From contig JAGVVD010000042.1 of assembly GCA_019135865.1 (NCBI GenBank), forward strand, positions 1-64,000: a stretch of DNA of 64,000 bases. Reading direction: 5' to 3'. The notes below the pieces were generated by a model. The model was not told where the DNA came from and did no database searches. It saw only the letters and a list, made by a program, of their open reading frames with translations. This stretch comes from Elusimicrobiota bacterium (GTDB lineage: Bacteria; Elusimicrobiota; Elusimicrobia; Elusimicrobiales; UBA9959). Of this stretch, positions 7,001 through 15,637 are shown in pieces. Position 1 is the first letter of the stretch; the number at the start of each line of letters is the position of its first letter. Made by a program: the position numbers and the translations under genes.

Positions 7001-8371
7001 ATGTTCAGGCCGTCCGAATTCAAAGGCGAACGGGCCCTCGTCATAGGAGCGGGCCGCTCAGGACTGGCGGCCGCGCGGCTGCTGGCGGGTAAAGGTTTCC
7101 GGGTACTGCTCAGCGACTCGGCGCCGATAAAGGACCTGAAGCCGAAATTCAAGGGCCTGCCCGGGTCCGTAGAGATCGAGGCGGGAGGGCACAGCGACAG
7201 GATATTATCCTGCGGCTTCGCGGTGAAGAGCCCCGGCCTTCCGTCGCACGCGCCGGTCTTCAAAAAGCTGAAGTCCGCTGGTATTCCCGTTTTCAGCGAG
7301 ATAGAGGTCGCGCTGGCTTTCTCTAAAGCCGGCAAGGTCCTGGCCGTGACCGGCACCAACGGCAAGACGACCACGACGGAACTGCTGGGCCTGCTGATGA
7401 AGTCGGCGGCCAAAAGACGCGGGTCCCGGGCTTTCGTCTGCGGCAATCTCGGCGTGCCGGCCGCGCTGACGGCGCCCGAGGCCGGCCCCAAGGACGCGCT
7501 GGTGATGGAACTGTCCAGCTACCAGCTCGAGGACAGCACGGCGCTCTCTCCCGACGCCGCCTGCGTGCTCAATATCACCCCCGACCACCTGGACCATCAC
7601 GGCGGGCTGTCCGCCTATGTCGCGGCCAAGGCGAAGGTCTTCGCCGGCCAGCGCAAGTCCGCCGCCTGCGTTTTCAACTACGAGGACGCCGCCTGCCGGC
7701 GCCTCGCGCGCCGCTGCCCGTCGCGGACCCTGTTCTTCTCCTCCGTCGGGCGCGGGGGAAAACTGAACGCCTGGGCGGAGGACGGCCGGCTGGCTTTCAG
7801 GACCGGGAGCCTGTCCTTTACCGTCGAACCGCCGCGGCTGCCGGGACGCCACAACCTGGAGAACGCGATGTGCGCCGGGCTGATGGCCCTGTCCTGCGGC
7901 GCGGGCCCGGCGGACCTGCGGGAGGTCTTCGCCGCCTTCGAGGGCGTAGAGCACCGCATAGAGACCGCCCGCGTCCTGCGCGGCGTGACCTACATAAACG
8001 ATTCCAAGGCGACCAATGTCGATTCCACGGCGACGGCGCTGCGTGCGCTGGCCGGAAAGAAGAACATCTGGCTCATACTCGGCGGCCTGGACAAGGGCGT
8101 GCCCTACGCTCCGCTCAAGCCGCTCATAAAAGCGTCGGTGAAAAAGGTCCTGACCATCGGCAGGGCGGCGCCCCTTATAGAGAGGCAGTTGCGCGGCGCG
8201 GCGCCGATGGAGAGGACGGTCACGCTGGAAGCGGCCCTTAAAAAAGCGTCGGCGGCGGTCCGGACCGGCGACATCGTTCTTCTCTCGCCCGCCTGCGCCT
8301 CGTTCGACCAGTTCCGCGACTTCGAGCACCGCGGCGCGGAATTCAAGCGCCTGGCCGGGAGGCTGAAATGA
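7001..8371 (+). CDS. murD: UDP-N-acetylmuramoylalanine--D-glutamate ligase
   Basis: Adds D-Glu to UDP-MurNAc-L-Ala in the cytoplasm. The 456-residue protein has an N-terminal Rossmann-like UDP-binding domain (VIGAGRSGLAAARLL), the ATP loop TGTNGKTTTTELLG from residue 117, the ELSSYQLE motif, NITPDHLDHHG, LPGRHNLENAMCA and the C-terminal YINDSKATNVDSTATAL motif. All Mur ligase motifs look intact. The start lies one base after the cydB stop and the end overlaps ftsW by ATGA, so the gene is translationally coupled within the dcw-cyd run. Confidence 0.95.
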   Translation: MFRPSEFKGERALVIGAGRSGLAAARLLAGKGFRVLLSDSAPIKDLKPKFKGLPGSVEIEAGGHSDRILSCGFAVKSPGLPSHAPVFKKLKSAGIPVFSEIEVALAFSKAGKVLAVTGTNGKTTTTELLGLLMKSAAKRRGSRAFVCGNLGVPAALTAPEAGPKDALVMELSSYQLEDSTALSPDAACVLNITPDHLDHHGGLSAYVAAKAKVFAGQRKSAACVFNYEDAACRRLARRCPSRTLFFSSVGRGGKLNAWAEDGRLAFRTGSLSFTVEPPRLPGRHNLENAMCAGLMALSCGAGPADLREVFAAFEGVEHRIETARVLRGVTYINDSKATNVDSTATALRALAGKKNIWLILGGLDKGVPYAPLKPLIKASVKKVLTIGRAAPLIERQLRGAAPMERTVTLEAALKKASAAVRTGDIVLLSPACASFDQFRDFEHRGAEFKRLAGRLK

Positions 8372-9534
8372 GGCGCCGCTGCTCCGTTTCCCGGCGCGGG
8401 GGGAGGGGCGGCCCCGGCCTCTTCGCCGGGCTTTTCACCTCGCGCAGCCTGCGCTACGCCGACTATCATTTCCTCATCGCGGTGGCCGCGCTGCTGCTTA
8501 TCGGCCTGGTCTCGCTCTATTCCGCCAGCGCCATCTACGCCGAGAACAAAGGCCTGTCCTCCTTCTTCTACGTCAAGCGCCAGCTCGTCTGGACCTTCGC
8601 CGGGCTGGCGGGGATGTGGGCGGTCATGAACCTGGAACTGGAGAAGTTCAGGAAATTCATAAAGCCGCTCATGCTGGCCACGCTGGCCCTGCTGCTGGTC
8701 ACGCTCTTCATGCCGCCGGTGGCCCATGTGCGCCGCTGGATACCTCTGGGCTTCATGAACCTGCAGGTCAGCGAGTTCGCCAAGCTGGCCGTAGTGCTCT
8801 ACCTCGCCGACTATTTCGACAAGAACATCAGCCGCATACTCAAGGACTGGCGGCAGCTGGTCCGGCCCCTTATCGTGACGCTGCTGGCCCTGGCGCTGAT
8901 CGCCATGCAGCCCGACCTGGGCACCCCCGCGCTCATCTTCGCCGTGGCGCTGACGATGCTGTTCTGCTCCGGCGTGCGCCTGCGCTACATACTGACGCCG
9001 CTGGGTTTCGGCCTGCTCGTCTTTATCGAGGAGCTAATACGCAAGCCTTACCGCATAGCGCGTTTCAAGAACTTCCTCTCGCCGTGGGACGACGCGTCGG
9101 GCACGGGCTATCAGCTTGTGCAGTCGCTGCTGGCGATAGGGTCCGGCGGCTGGTTCGGCGTCGGGCTGGGCGCCTCCAAGCTCAAGCTCATGTACCTGCC
9201 GGAACCGCATACCGACTTCATCTTTCCCGTCGTCGCCGAGGAGCTGGGCCTTTTCGGGTCGCTGTTCATAGCGGGGCTTTTCGGCTACCTGCTGCTGCGC
9301 GGCCTCAGGCTGGCGCGCAACGCGACCTCTTTCTTCTCGGCCATAGCGGCGTCGGGGATGGTGCTTGTCATCTGCCTGCAGGCCTTCTTCAACATGGCCA
9401 TGACGCTGGGCCTGACCCCGACCAAGGGGATACCCCTGCCTTTCTTCTCCTACGGAGGCTCGTCCATGATGACGATGCTGCTCGCGGCGGGTTTCGTGCT
9501 CAATATCTCGGCGCACAGGAAGGCCGTGCTATGA
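8368..9534 (+). CDS. ftsW: peptidoglycan glycosyltransferase FtsW (SEDS family)
   Basis: Polytopic SEDS glycosyltransferase that polymerises lipid II at the division septum. The 388-residue protein starts with an Arg/Gly-rich cytoplasmic tail, then about ten membrane helices. SEDS motifs include SLYSASAIYA, YQLVQSLLAIGSGGWFG, EPHTDFIFPVVAEELGL and PTKGIPLPFFSYGGSSMM. The position between murD and murG, with ATGA overlaps on both sides, argues for FtsW rather than RodA. The partner transpeptidase (ftsI) is not in the window. Confidence 0.93.
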   Translation: MRRRCSVSRRGGRGGPGLFAGLFTSRSLRYADYHFLIAVAALLLIGLVSLYSASAIYAENKGLSSFFYVKRQLVWTFAGLAGMWAVMNLELEKFRKFIKPLMLATLALLLVTLFMPPVAHVRRWIPLGFMNLQVSEFAKLAVVLYLADYFDKNISRILKDWRQLVRPLIVTLLALALIAMQPDLGTPALIFAVALTMLFCSGVRLRYILTPLGFGLLVFIEELIRKPYRIARFKNFLSPWDDASGTGYQLVQSLLAIGSGGWFGVGLGASKLKLMYLPEPHTDFIFPVVAEELGLFGSLFIAGLFGYLLLRGLRLARNATSFFSAIAASGMVLVICLQAFFNMAMTLGLTPTKGIPLPFFSYGGSSMMTMLLAAGFVLNISAHRKAVL

Positions 9535-10688
9535 ACGTCGTCAGGAAAAGACGCGCCCTGATCGCGGCCGGCGGCACCGGCGGTCATTTCTACCCAGGTC
9601 TGGCCCTGGGGCGGGAACTGGCGCGGCGCGGCTGGCAGGTCCTTTTCATCGTGAAGGAAGGGGACATCTCCGCCCACGCGCTGGACGCGGAAGGCCTTCC
9701 TTACGCGGAAATACCGGCGGCGGCCCTGCCGCGCTCGCTGAACCCGCTGCGCCACCTGCGTTTCCTTTTAAAGTTCTTCGCCGGGCTGCGCGCCGCCTGG
9801 CGCATACTGGCCGACTATTCTCCCGACTCGGTGTTCGGCGCCGGCAGCTACGTTTCCTTCCCGGCGGTGATCCTGGCCTGGCTGCGCGGCGTGCCGCGCC
9901 TGATACACGAATCCAACGCCGTCTTCGGCCTCGGCAACCGGATAGCCGGCGCCGTCTGTCCCGCGGTGGCGCTGGGCCTGCCCGTAGAGACGGACCCTTT
10001 CGCCGGCAAGACGGTCATGACCGGCACCCCGGTGCGCGAATTCATCCCGCCGAAAGTCTCCCGCGAAGAAGCGCGGGAGCGGCTGGGCCTGAAGCTCTCC
10101 GCGCCGGTGATAGCGGCCTTCGGCGGCAGCCAGGGCGCCGCGGCGCTCAATTCCGCGCTGGCGGCCGCCGCCGGAGAACTGAAAGCCGAGGGGCTCTCTT
10201 TCCAGGTGCTCCACGTCGCCGGCAAAGGCAACGCGGAAAAGACACGGCTGGCCTATGCGGCGGCCGGACTCGCCGCCGACCCGGACTTAAAGCTGCTCGA
10301 TTACTGCGCGGAGATGGACCTGCTGTACGCCGCGGCCGACATAATAGTCTCGCGCTCCGGGGCCAGCACCGTGGCCGAGCTGGCCGCCGTGCGCAAACCC
10401 GCCTTACTGGTGCCGCTGCCGACCTCGGCGGGGGGACATCAGGCGGCCAATGCCGCCGTCCTGGCCCGGGCCGGGGCGGCGCTCAGCCTGACCCAGGGGC
10501 CGGACCTGCCGGCCGCGCTGGCCCGCGAACTGCGCCGGCTGCTCTCCGACGGGGGCGCGGCGGCCGCGATGTCGGCGGCCTACGACAAAGCCGGGGTGCC
10601 CGACCCCGCCGGGGCCGCGTCCGCGCTGGCCGATATCATCGAAGGCCGAAAATCTGCGATCAACTCCACGGAGGTCTCATGGAAATAG
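9531..10688 (+). CDS. murG: UDP-GlcNAc:lipid I N-acetylglucosaminyltransferase
   Basis: Membrane-associated GT28 enzyme that converts lipid I to lipid II. The 385-residue protein has the N-terminal glycine-rich loop GGTGGHFYPGLAL, FGAGSYVSFPAV, HESNAVFGLGNR (a variant of the usual HEQN motif), FGGSQGAAALN, and SRSGASTVAELAA for donor binding. ATG 9531 overlaps the ftsW stop; the same frame is open far upstream, but that is ftsW in another frame. Its end overlaps the next gene by 10 bases. The expected murC, murB and ftsQAZ do not follow. Confidence 0.94.
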   Translation: MNVVRKRRALIAAGGTGGHFYPGLALGRELARRGWQVLFIVKEGDISAHALDAEGLPYAEIPAAALPRSLNPLRHLRFLLKFFAGLRAAWRILADYSPDSVFGAGSYVSFPAVILAWLRGVPRLIHESNAVFGLGNRIAGAVCPAVALGLPVETDPFAGKTVMTGTPVREFIPPKVSREEARERLGLKLSAPVIAAFGGSQGAAALNSALAAAAGELKAEGLSFQVLHVAGKGNAEKTRLAYAAAGLAADPDLKLLDYCAEMDLLYAAADIIVSRSGASTVAELAAVRKPALLVPLPTSAGGHQAANAAVLARAGAALSLTQGPDLPAALARELRRLLSDGGAAAAMSAAYDKAGVPDPAGAASALADIIEGRKSAINSTEVSWK

Positions 10689-11794
10689 AGAAAGGTGCCA
10701 AGTGGGTGAAGTTCGACCTGATGGAGCGCTTCATGCGCGACGTCTTCAAGGGGATAGGCGTGCCCGCGGCCGACGCGTCCGTCTGCGCCGAGGTCCTGAT
10801 AACCGCCGACAAGCTGGGCATAGACTCTCACGGCGTATCGCGGCTCAAGCCGATCTACTACGACCGGATAAAGCAGGGGATACAGCTGGCGAAGACGAAG
10901 TTCGAGATCGTGAAGGAGACCCCTACGACGGCGGTCATCGACGGCCACAACGGCATGGGCCACGTCATAGCCAAGCGCGCCATGGAGATAGCGATAAAGA
11001 AAGCGAAGCGGTACGGTCTCGGCATGACGGCCGTGCGCAACTCGACCCATTACGGCATAGCGGGCTATCACACTCTGCTGGCGGCCAAGGCCGGCATGAT
11101 AGGGATAACCGGCACCAACGCCCGCCCGTCGGTCGCGCCGACCTTCGGCGTCGAGAACATGATGGGGACCAACCCGCTGACCTTCGCGCTGCCGACGGAC
11201 GAGAAGTTCCCGTTCATGCTCGACTGCGCCACTTCCATAACGCAGCGCGGTAAGATCGAGGTCTACGCCAAGCTGGGCAAGCGGATGCCCAAGGGCTGGG
11301 TCATAGACGAGAAGGGGGGCAGCAAGACCGACTCGCGCGCCGTACTGACCGACCTGATAAAGGGCACGGCGGCCCTCGCGCCGCTGGGCGGCGTCGGCGA
11401 GGACCTGGGGGGCTACAAGGGCTACGGCTACTGCGCCGTCGTCGAGATACTCTCGGCCGCGCTGCAGGACGGGGCCTACATGAAGCAGCTGCTGGGCTAC
11501 GATAAAAAGGGCAACAAAGTCCCTTACCCGCTCGGCCATTTCTTCCTCGCCATCGACATCGGGCATTTCGTGCCGCTGGCCTCGTTCAAGCGCACGGCCG
11601 GCAACATACTGCGCGAACTCCGCGCCTCGAAGAAGATGCCCGGAGCGAAGCGCATCTATACCGCCGGCGAGAAGGAATACCTCGCCTGGCAGTACCGGAA
11701 GAACAAGGGCGTTCCCGTCAATAAGGAGACCCAGCGGGAAGTCCTGGCGATGCGCGAGGAACTGGGGCTTGAGCGCTACAAGTTCCCGTTCTGA
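10679..11794 (+). CDS. Ldh2/malate-L-lactate dehydrogenase family oxidoreductase
   Basis: NAD(P)-dependent dehydrogenase of the Ldh2 family (PF02615), which reduces 2-oxo acids such as oxaloacetate, pyruvate or ureidoglycolate-type substrates. The 371-residue protein shows family blocks: DKLGIDSHGVSRL, NGMGHVIAKRAMEIAI, VRNSTHYGIAGYHTLLA, GTNARPSVAPTFG, GTNPLTFALPT and GGYKGYGYCAVVEILS. The catalytic His is in NSTHYG. A clear GGAGG sits before the ATG, which lies inside the end of murG, indicating co-transcription. The exact substrate cannot be told from sequence. Confidence 0.88.
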   Translation: MEIEKGAKWVKFDLMERFMRDVFKGIGVPAADASVCAEVLITADKLGIDSHGVSRLKPIYYDRIKQGIQLAKTKFEIVKETPTTAVIDGHNGMGHVIAKRAMEIAIKKAKRYGLGMTAVRNSTHYGIAGYHTLLAAKAGMIGITGTNARPSVAPTFGVENMMGTNPLTFALPTDEKFPFMLDCATSITQRGKIEVYAKLGKRMPKGWVIDEKGGSKTDSRAVLTDLIKGTAALAPLGGVGEDLGGYKGYGYCAVVEILSAALQDGAYMKQLLGYDKKGNKVPYPLGHFFLAIDIGHFVPLASFKRTAGNILRELRASKKMPGAKRIYTAGEKEYLAWQYRKNKGVPVNKETQREVLAMREELGLERYKFPF

Positions 11795-11821
11795 CCGTTT
11801 CCGCGGGATTTTGTACAATTT

Positions 11822-11847
11822 GATCCGGAACGTTCGTTCGGATCTTT
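11822..11847 (+). terminator. possible terminator after the dcw operon
   Basis: GATCCGGAAC and GTTCGGATC pair with one bulged G around a four-base loop, followed by only TTTC. The weak U-tract makes this tentative. Confidence 0.35.
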
Positions 11848-11893
11848 CGCCGCCGTCCGCGCCGAAGCGGACTGATAAGACCTGTATCTGATC

Positions 11894-12769
11894 ATGGGCT
11901 ATTCAAAAGCCGCTCTTCAACTGCTGGTAAGGGCATTCAAGGACAAGGAATGCTCGGGGAAGGTGCTTACATTCGGCAGGAACGGCGTGGACGCCGATCA
12001 TGACGGTCTTCTCAGGATATTCCGGCGGGAGGGCCGCCCGCCCAGGGTACTGCCCGGGTCCGAAGTGAAATACGATCCGCTCACCCAGTTCGGCAAGTCC
12101 ATACATCAGGACGTTTTCTTCAAAATGCTGGGGTTCGACGAAATTCACAGCGTCGATTACTTCGATAACGAGAAGCCGACTTTCACTCTGGACCTGAACA
12201 AAAGGATACCGCGGGAACTGGAAGGGCAGTACGACCTGGTCTCGGACGCGGGAACGCTGGAGCATTGCTTCGACGTCAAGGAAGTGCTGTTCAATACCGT
12301 AAGGTTATTGAAGCCCGGAGGCCATGTAGCCTTTTTCTCACCGATGTCCGGAATGGTCGACCACGGTTTCTACAGTTTTTCTCCGACGCTTTTCCGGGAT
12401 TTTTTCAAGATCAACGGCTTTGACGGTATGCATATAAGCATACTGCGGGCTCGCGGGGGTTGTTTCAGGACCGCTAGACGGCGGTACGATTACACCCCCG
12501 GTACCGCGGAGGTCATAAGCGATCTGTTCGGGAAGAGCGACATATTCTTCACGGCCAGGAAAGCTGCGGCCGGCCCGGAACTATTAGTGCCGATACAGGG
12601 CTACTATCTGACGCAGTTCGGCGATGAAAAGAGCAAAGCGGGGAAAACCCCCTGGAAAGAAGCGGTCAAACGCCTGCTGGGCCTGAAGCTGGCGTACTTC
12701 CTCTACAGGCTGTCGCTCCCGGTCAGACGCTTCGTCATACTCAATTTCCGCTTCGAGAGAATGCTCTAA
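11894..12769 (+). CDS. class I SAM-dependent methyltransferase
   Basis: The 291-residue protein has a compact Rossmann methyltransferase core: SVDYFDNEKPTFTLDLN (acidic cofactor loop region), YDLVSDAGTLEHCFD (motif equivalent to post-II/III) and LLKPGGHVAFFSP. Flanking N- and C-terminal segments do not match a specific substrate class to my eye; the C-terminus has hydrophobic and basic stretches. Composition is less GC-rich than the neighbours and it stands alone between the dcw operon and the next cluster, which could reflect transfer. ATG 11894 has only a weak ribosome site. Confidence 0.75.
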   Translation: MGYSKAALQLLVRAFKDKECSGKVLTFGRNGVDADHDGLLRIFRREGRPPRVLPGSEVKYDPLTQFGKSIHQDVFFKMLGFDEIHSVDYFDNEKPTFTLDLNKRIPRELEGQYDLVSDAGTLEHCFDVKEVLFNTVRLLKPGGHVAFFSPMSGMVDHGFYSFSPTLFRDFFKINGFDGMHISILRARGGCFRTARRRYDYTPGTAEVISDLFGKSDIFFTARKAAAGPELLVPIQGYYLTQFGDEKSKAGKTPWKEAVKRLLGLKLAYFLYRLSLPVRRFVILNFRFERML

Positions 12770-12883
12770 CAGCCGGAATTGTCACGTTTTTTCCGTGGCG
12801 CGGGGCCGCCGCGACCAGCAAGGGCCCCCCGCCATTTCGACCGGATTCACAGACGCGGCGCAAGTTTGTTATCATAGCACCTT

Positions 12884-12919
12884 CCCGGGGCGGGCGGCCG
12901 CCCGGGGAGGATTTTTTTT
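12884..12919 (+). promoter_or_regulatory. GC-rich hairpin and T8 tract at the ribosome site of the deacetylase-like gene
   Basis: A perfect 14-bp palindrome CGGGCGGCCGCCCG (12891-12904), extendable by CCC/GGG, is followed by GGAGGA and eight T residues ending exactly at ATG 12920. It looks like an intrinsic terminator but contains the Shine-Dalgarno sequence. It could attenuate transcription or mask the ribosome site. The rest of 12770-12883 shows no gene. Confidence 0.5.
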
Positions 12920-13732
12920 ATGGCCCTCAACTTCGTTTTCACCATAGACGGCGACTGGGACCAGTACTTCTCCACCCGCCTGGGGCAGGAGGGACGCCGT
13001 CCCCTGCCGGAGCGCGAGCTCCCTCTCGTGGAAGCGGAGCTGGATATGGCGGCGGCCGTCGGCGGCAAATTCGTCCATTTCGTCCACACCTCGCCGCTTA
13101 CCCGCGATTTCTTCCTGCGCCCCGAGTTCGTCGCCCTCTGGCGCCGCGCCGAGGCCGGGGGGGGAGAAGTGGGCGTGCATTGCCACGAGGAGGACCTCTA
13201 CTCGGCCTGGCATTACGCCGACCCCGGGCGCATGGAGCCGGCCATAGGGGACCTGGTCCGGGGTCTGCGCGCGGCCGGTCTCTCGCCCATCTCCTACCGC
13301 GGCGGCTTCATGGCCTTCGGCCCGGCGGTCATCCCGCTTCTCGAAAAGAACGGCCTCGCCCTCGATTTCTCCTGCGACCCGGGCCGCCACCTGGTCACCA
13401 ACGGCGCCCTGGTCTCCGACTGGCGCGGAGCGCCGTCCAACGCCTACCGCATGGACAGCGCCGACCACAGGCGCCCCGGCGGCAGCGGCGTCTTCGAGAT
13501 CCCCCTGGGCATATACATAGAGCGCCAGTCGCTGTGGGCCATATGGAAGAAGTGCCGCGCGCTGGCGGCCTCCGGTGAAGATGTCTTCGTCACCGTCCTG
13601 GCGCACACCTACGACTTCGCCTCCTGGAAAATGAGGCTCAAGATCCGCGCGGCGCTGGAGATCTGCAAGGCTTACGGCGTCTTCCTCTCTCCCGCCGAGG
13701 CGCTGAACAAACTGAAAGGGGCTGGCCTGTGA
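12920..13732 (+). CDS. polysaccharide deacetylase-like (CE4/NodB-type) protein
   Basis: The 270-residue protein resembles the metal-dependent CE4 barrel that removes acetyl groups from N-acetylated sugars. Motif 1 is FTIDGDWD with the catalytic/metal Asp, motif 2 is VGVHCHEED carrying two His, motif 3 is SYRGGFMAFG with the conserved Arg. A later DFSCDPG and VLAHTYDF may supply further active-site residues. No signal peptide is evident, so the substrate may be a cytoplasmic sugar intermediate. It is translationally coupled (GTGA) to the first of two alanine-dehydrogenase-like genes. Confidence 0.72.
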   Translation: MALNFVFTIDGDWDQYFSTRLGQEGRRPLPERELPLVEAELDMAAAVGGKFVHFVHTSPLTRDFFLRPEFVALWRRAEAGGGEVGVHCHEEDLYSAWHYADPGRMEPAIGDLVRGLRAAGLSPISYRGGFMAFGPAVIPLLEKNGLALDFSCDPGRHLVTNGALVSDWRGAPSNAYRMDSADHRRPGGSGVFEIPLGIYIERQSLWAIWKKCRALAASGEDVFVTVLAHTYDFASWKMRLKIRAALEICKAYGVFLSPAEALNKLKGAGL

Positions 13733-14670
13733 AGATAGGCCTGGCCAGGGACGAAAGGAACCTGGAGAAGCGCGTCGCGCTGCGTCCGGAGGAACTGGCC
13801 CCGCTGGCCCGCCGCCACCAGGTGCTGGTGGAACGCGGCGCCGGGCTGGGAGTGGGCATAACAGACGAGGACTACGCCCGCTCCGGCGCGGCGGTGGTCA
13901 GCAAGGAGAAGGTCTACGCCTGCCCGCTGGTGGTCAAGCTCCGCGAGCCCAACGAGGCGGAACTGCGCCTTATGCGCCCGGGCTCCGCCGTGTTCTCCAT
14001 GCTCCACCTTTTCAACCGGCTGCCGCTGGCCAAACGGCTCCGCCGCCACCGCGTGAACGGCATAGCGATGGAGAAGATAAAGGACCGGCTCGGCGAGCGG
14101 ATGATAGAGGACCTGCACGAGCTGGGCTACGCCGGCATGATGAAGGCCTTCGAGCTCTGGGGCGGCCGGCCGGAGCGGGCAACGGTGAAGATAATGGGCA
14201 GCGGCAGGATAGCCCTGGGCGCCGTGCAGGCGGCCTCGCGCCGCGAGGCCCGCGTGCTGCTGCTCAACCGCCGGGATATAAACGAGATGGAACACCACCT
14301 GCCCGGCACCGACATACTCGTCGACGGGCTCACCTGGCCGCAGGAACTGCGCGGTAAGGTCTACCTGGTCACGCGCGGCATGCTCAAACTGATGAACCGG
14401 GGCGCGGCCATCATCGGCCTGGTCTCCAACCCCTCTTCCAAATACCCCGTAGAGACGATGCACCCCACCTCCCTCTCGCATATCTCCTACCGGACCGCGG
14501 GCGTACTGCACGCGGCCTGCTGGGGCTGGAGCGGCCTTGACCCGATAAACGTGACGCGCCGCTACAGCATACAGATCGCCCCCGTCTTCGCCGACATAGC
14601 CGCCGCTGGCGGGAACTATCACCGCCTGCCGGAGAATATCAGGGCCGCCTGGTTCGAGGGGGGAAAGTGA
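13729..14670 (+). CDS. alanine dehydrogenase/transhydrogenase-like protein, copy 1
   Basis: A 313-residue member of the AlaDh/PNT family, which includes alanine dehydrogenase, carboxyethyl-ornithine synthase and saccharopine dehydrogenases. The N-terminal domain begins MKIGLARDERNLEKRVALRP and has the VERGAGLGVGITDEDYARSG block; the cofactor loop is KIMGSGRIALGA around residues 150-165. GTG 13729 overlaps the previous stop. It is clearly paralogous to the next gene, with matching motifs throughout (MEK/LEN-IKD, GTDILVDG/A, HAACWGWSGLDPINVTRRYS). It is shorter than true alanine dehydrogenase (about 370), so the substrate is open. Confidence 0.75.
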   Translation: MKIGLARDERNLEKRVALRPEELAPLARRHQVLVERGAGLGVGITDEDYARSGAAVVSKEKVYACPLVVKLREPNEAELRLMRPGSAVFSMLHLFNRLPLAKRLRRHRVNGIAMEKIKDRLGERMIEDLHELGYAGMMKAFELWGGRPERATVKIMGSGRIALGAVQAASRREARVLLLNRRDINEMEHHLPGTDILVDGLTWPQELRGKVYLVTRGMLKLMNRGAAIIGLVSNPSSKYPVETMHPTSLSHISYRTAGVLHAACWGWSGLDPINVTRRYSIQIAPVFADIAAAGGNYHRLPENIRAAWFEGGK

Positions 14671-15623
14671 AGATCGGAGTGCCCGCCGAGAATCGCCCCC
14701 TGGAGAAACGGGTCATACTGCACCCGTCCGAACTCAAGGACATAGCCCGCCGCCACGAGGTACTGGTGGAGGAGGGCGCCGGCGTCGGGGTAGGGATACT
14801 CGACGCGGAGTACCGCGCCGCCGGCTGCCGGATCGCGCGCCGGGAGAAAGTGTACGCCGCCGATCTGGTGGTCCGGATAAAAGAACCCCGGGAAGACGAA
14901 ATACGGCTCATGAGGCACGGCGCCATACTGATGAGCATGATGCACCTGCGCTGCGCTCCGCTGCTGGAGAGCGCGCTGGTCCGCCAGAAAGTGATCGCCG
15001 TTCCTCTGGAGAACATAAAGGACGCGCTCGACCGCCGCATGGTCGAGGCCGTGCAGGATACCGGCCGCATCGGCATGGAATACGCCTTCAAGCTCTGGGG
15101 GCGCGACCCGGCCACGGCGACGGTGAAGATAATGGGCTACGGCAACGTGGCGCAGGGCGCCATACGCGCCGCCGTGGACAAGCTGGCGACGGTGGAGATA
15201 CTCAACCGCCGTCATTACCCCGAGATGGAGAAGCATATCCCGGGCACGGACATACTGGTGGACGCCGTCAACAGACCCTACCGCCGCGACGTGGCCAAGG
15301 AACCGCCCTTCGTCACTTTCGAGATGCTCAAGCTTTTCAAGCCGATGTCGGTCCTGGTGGACCTGGTCGCCAACCCGGAGCATCACGCCCCTATAGAGAG
15401 CATGAAACCGACCTATATGAACGAGCCCTATTACATGTTCGCGGGGCTCTACCATACCGCGCTCTGGGGCTGGCCGGCCATGGACCCTGTGAACGTCTCC
15501 AAACGCTACAGCCTGCAGGTGGCGCCTTTCGTGCGCGCAATAGCGGACAAAGGGCTGGACCACGCCCCCCGGCCGGTGAAAAGAGCGCTCATCCGCCTGG
15601 ACGCGGGAGAGCGGGTCTCATAA
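14667..15623 (+). CDS. alanine dehydrogenase/transhydrogenase-like protein, copy 2
   Basis: A 318-residue paralogue of the preceding protein. It begins MKIGVPAENRPLEKRVILHP, has VEEGAGVGVGILDAEY, the nucleotide loop KIMGYGNVAQGAIRAA, GTDILVDAVNRPYRR and a C-terminal HTALWGWPAMDPVNVSKRYS. The GTG start overlaps the stop of copy 1 (GTGA). Equal gene sizes and coupled translation suggest a heteromeric enzyme or two successive reductions on related substrates. Neither copy has an obvious defect in the Rossmann loop. The reaction is unknown. Confidence 0.75.
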   Translation: MKIGVPAENRPLEKRVILHPSELKDIARRHEVLVEEGAGVGVGILDAEYRAAGCRIARREKVYAADLVVRIKEPREDEIRLMRHGAILMSMMHLRCAPLLESALVRQKVIAVPLENIKDALDRRMVEAVQDTGRIGMEYAFKLWGRDPATATVKIMGYGNVAQGAIRAAVDKLATVEILNRRHYPEMEKHIPGTDILVDAVNRPYRRDVAKEPPFVTFEMLKLFKPMSVLVDLVANPEHHAPIESMKPTYMNEPYYMFAGLYHTALWGWPAMDPVNVSKRYSLQVAPFVRAIADKGLDHAPRPVKRALIRLDAGERVS

Positions 15624-15637
15624 AGAGAGTTACAGGA

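Noticed and set aside
8616-9530. Upstream extension of the murG frame
   Set aside because: It is ftsW read in another frame; the glycine-rich loop of MurG starts just after ATG 9531.
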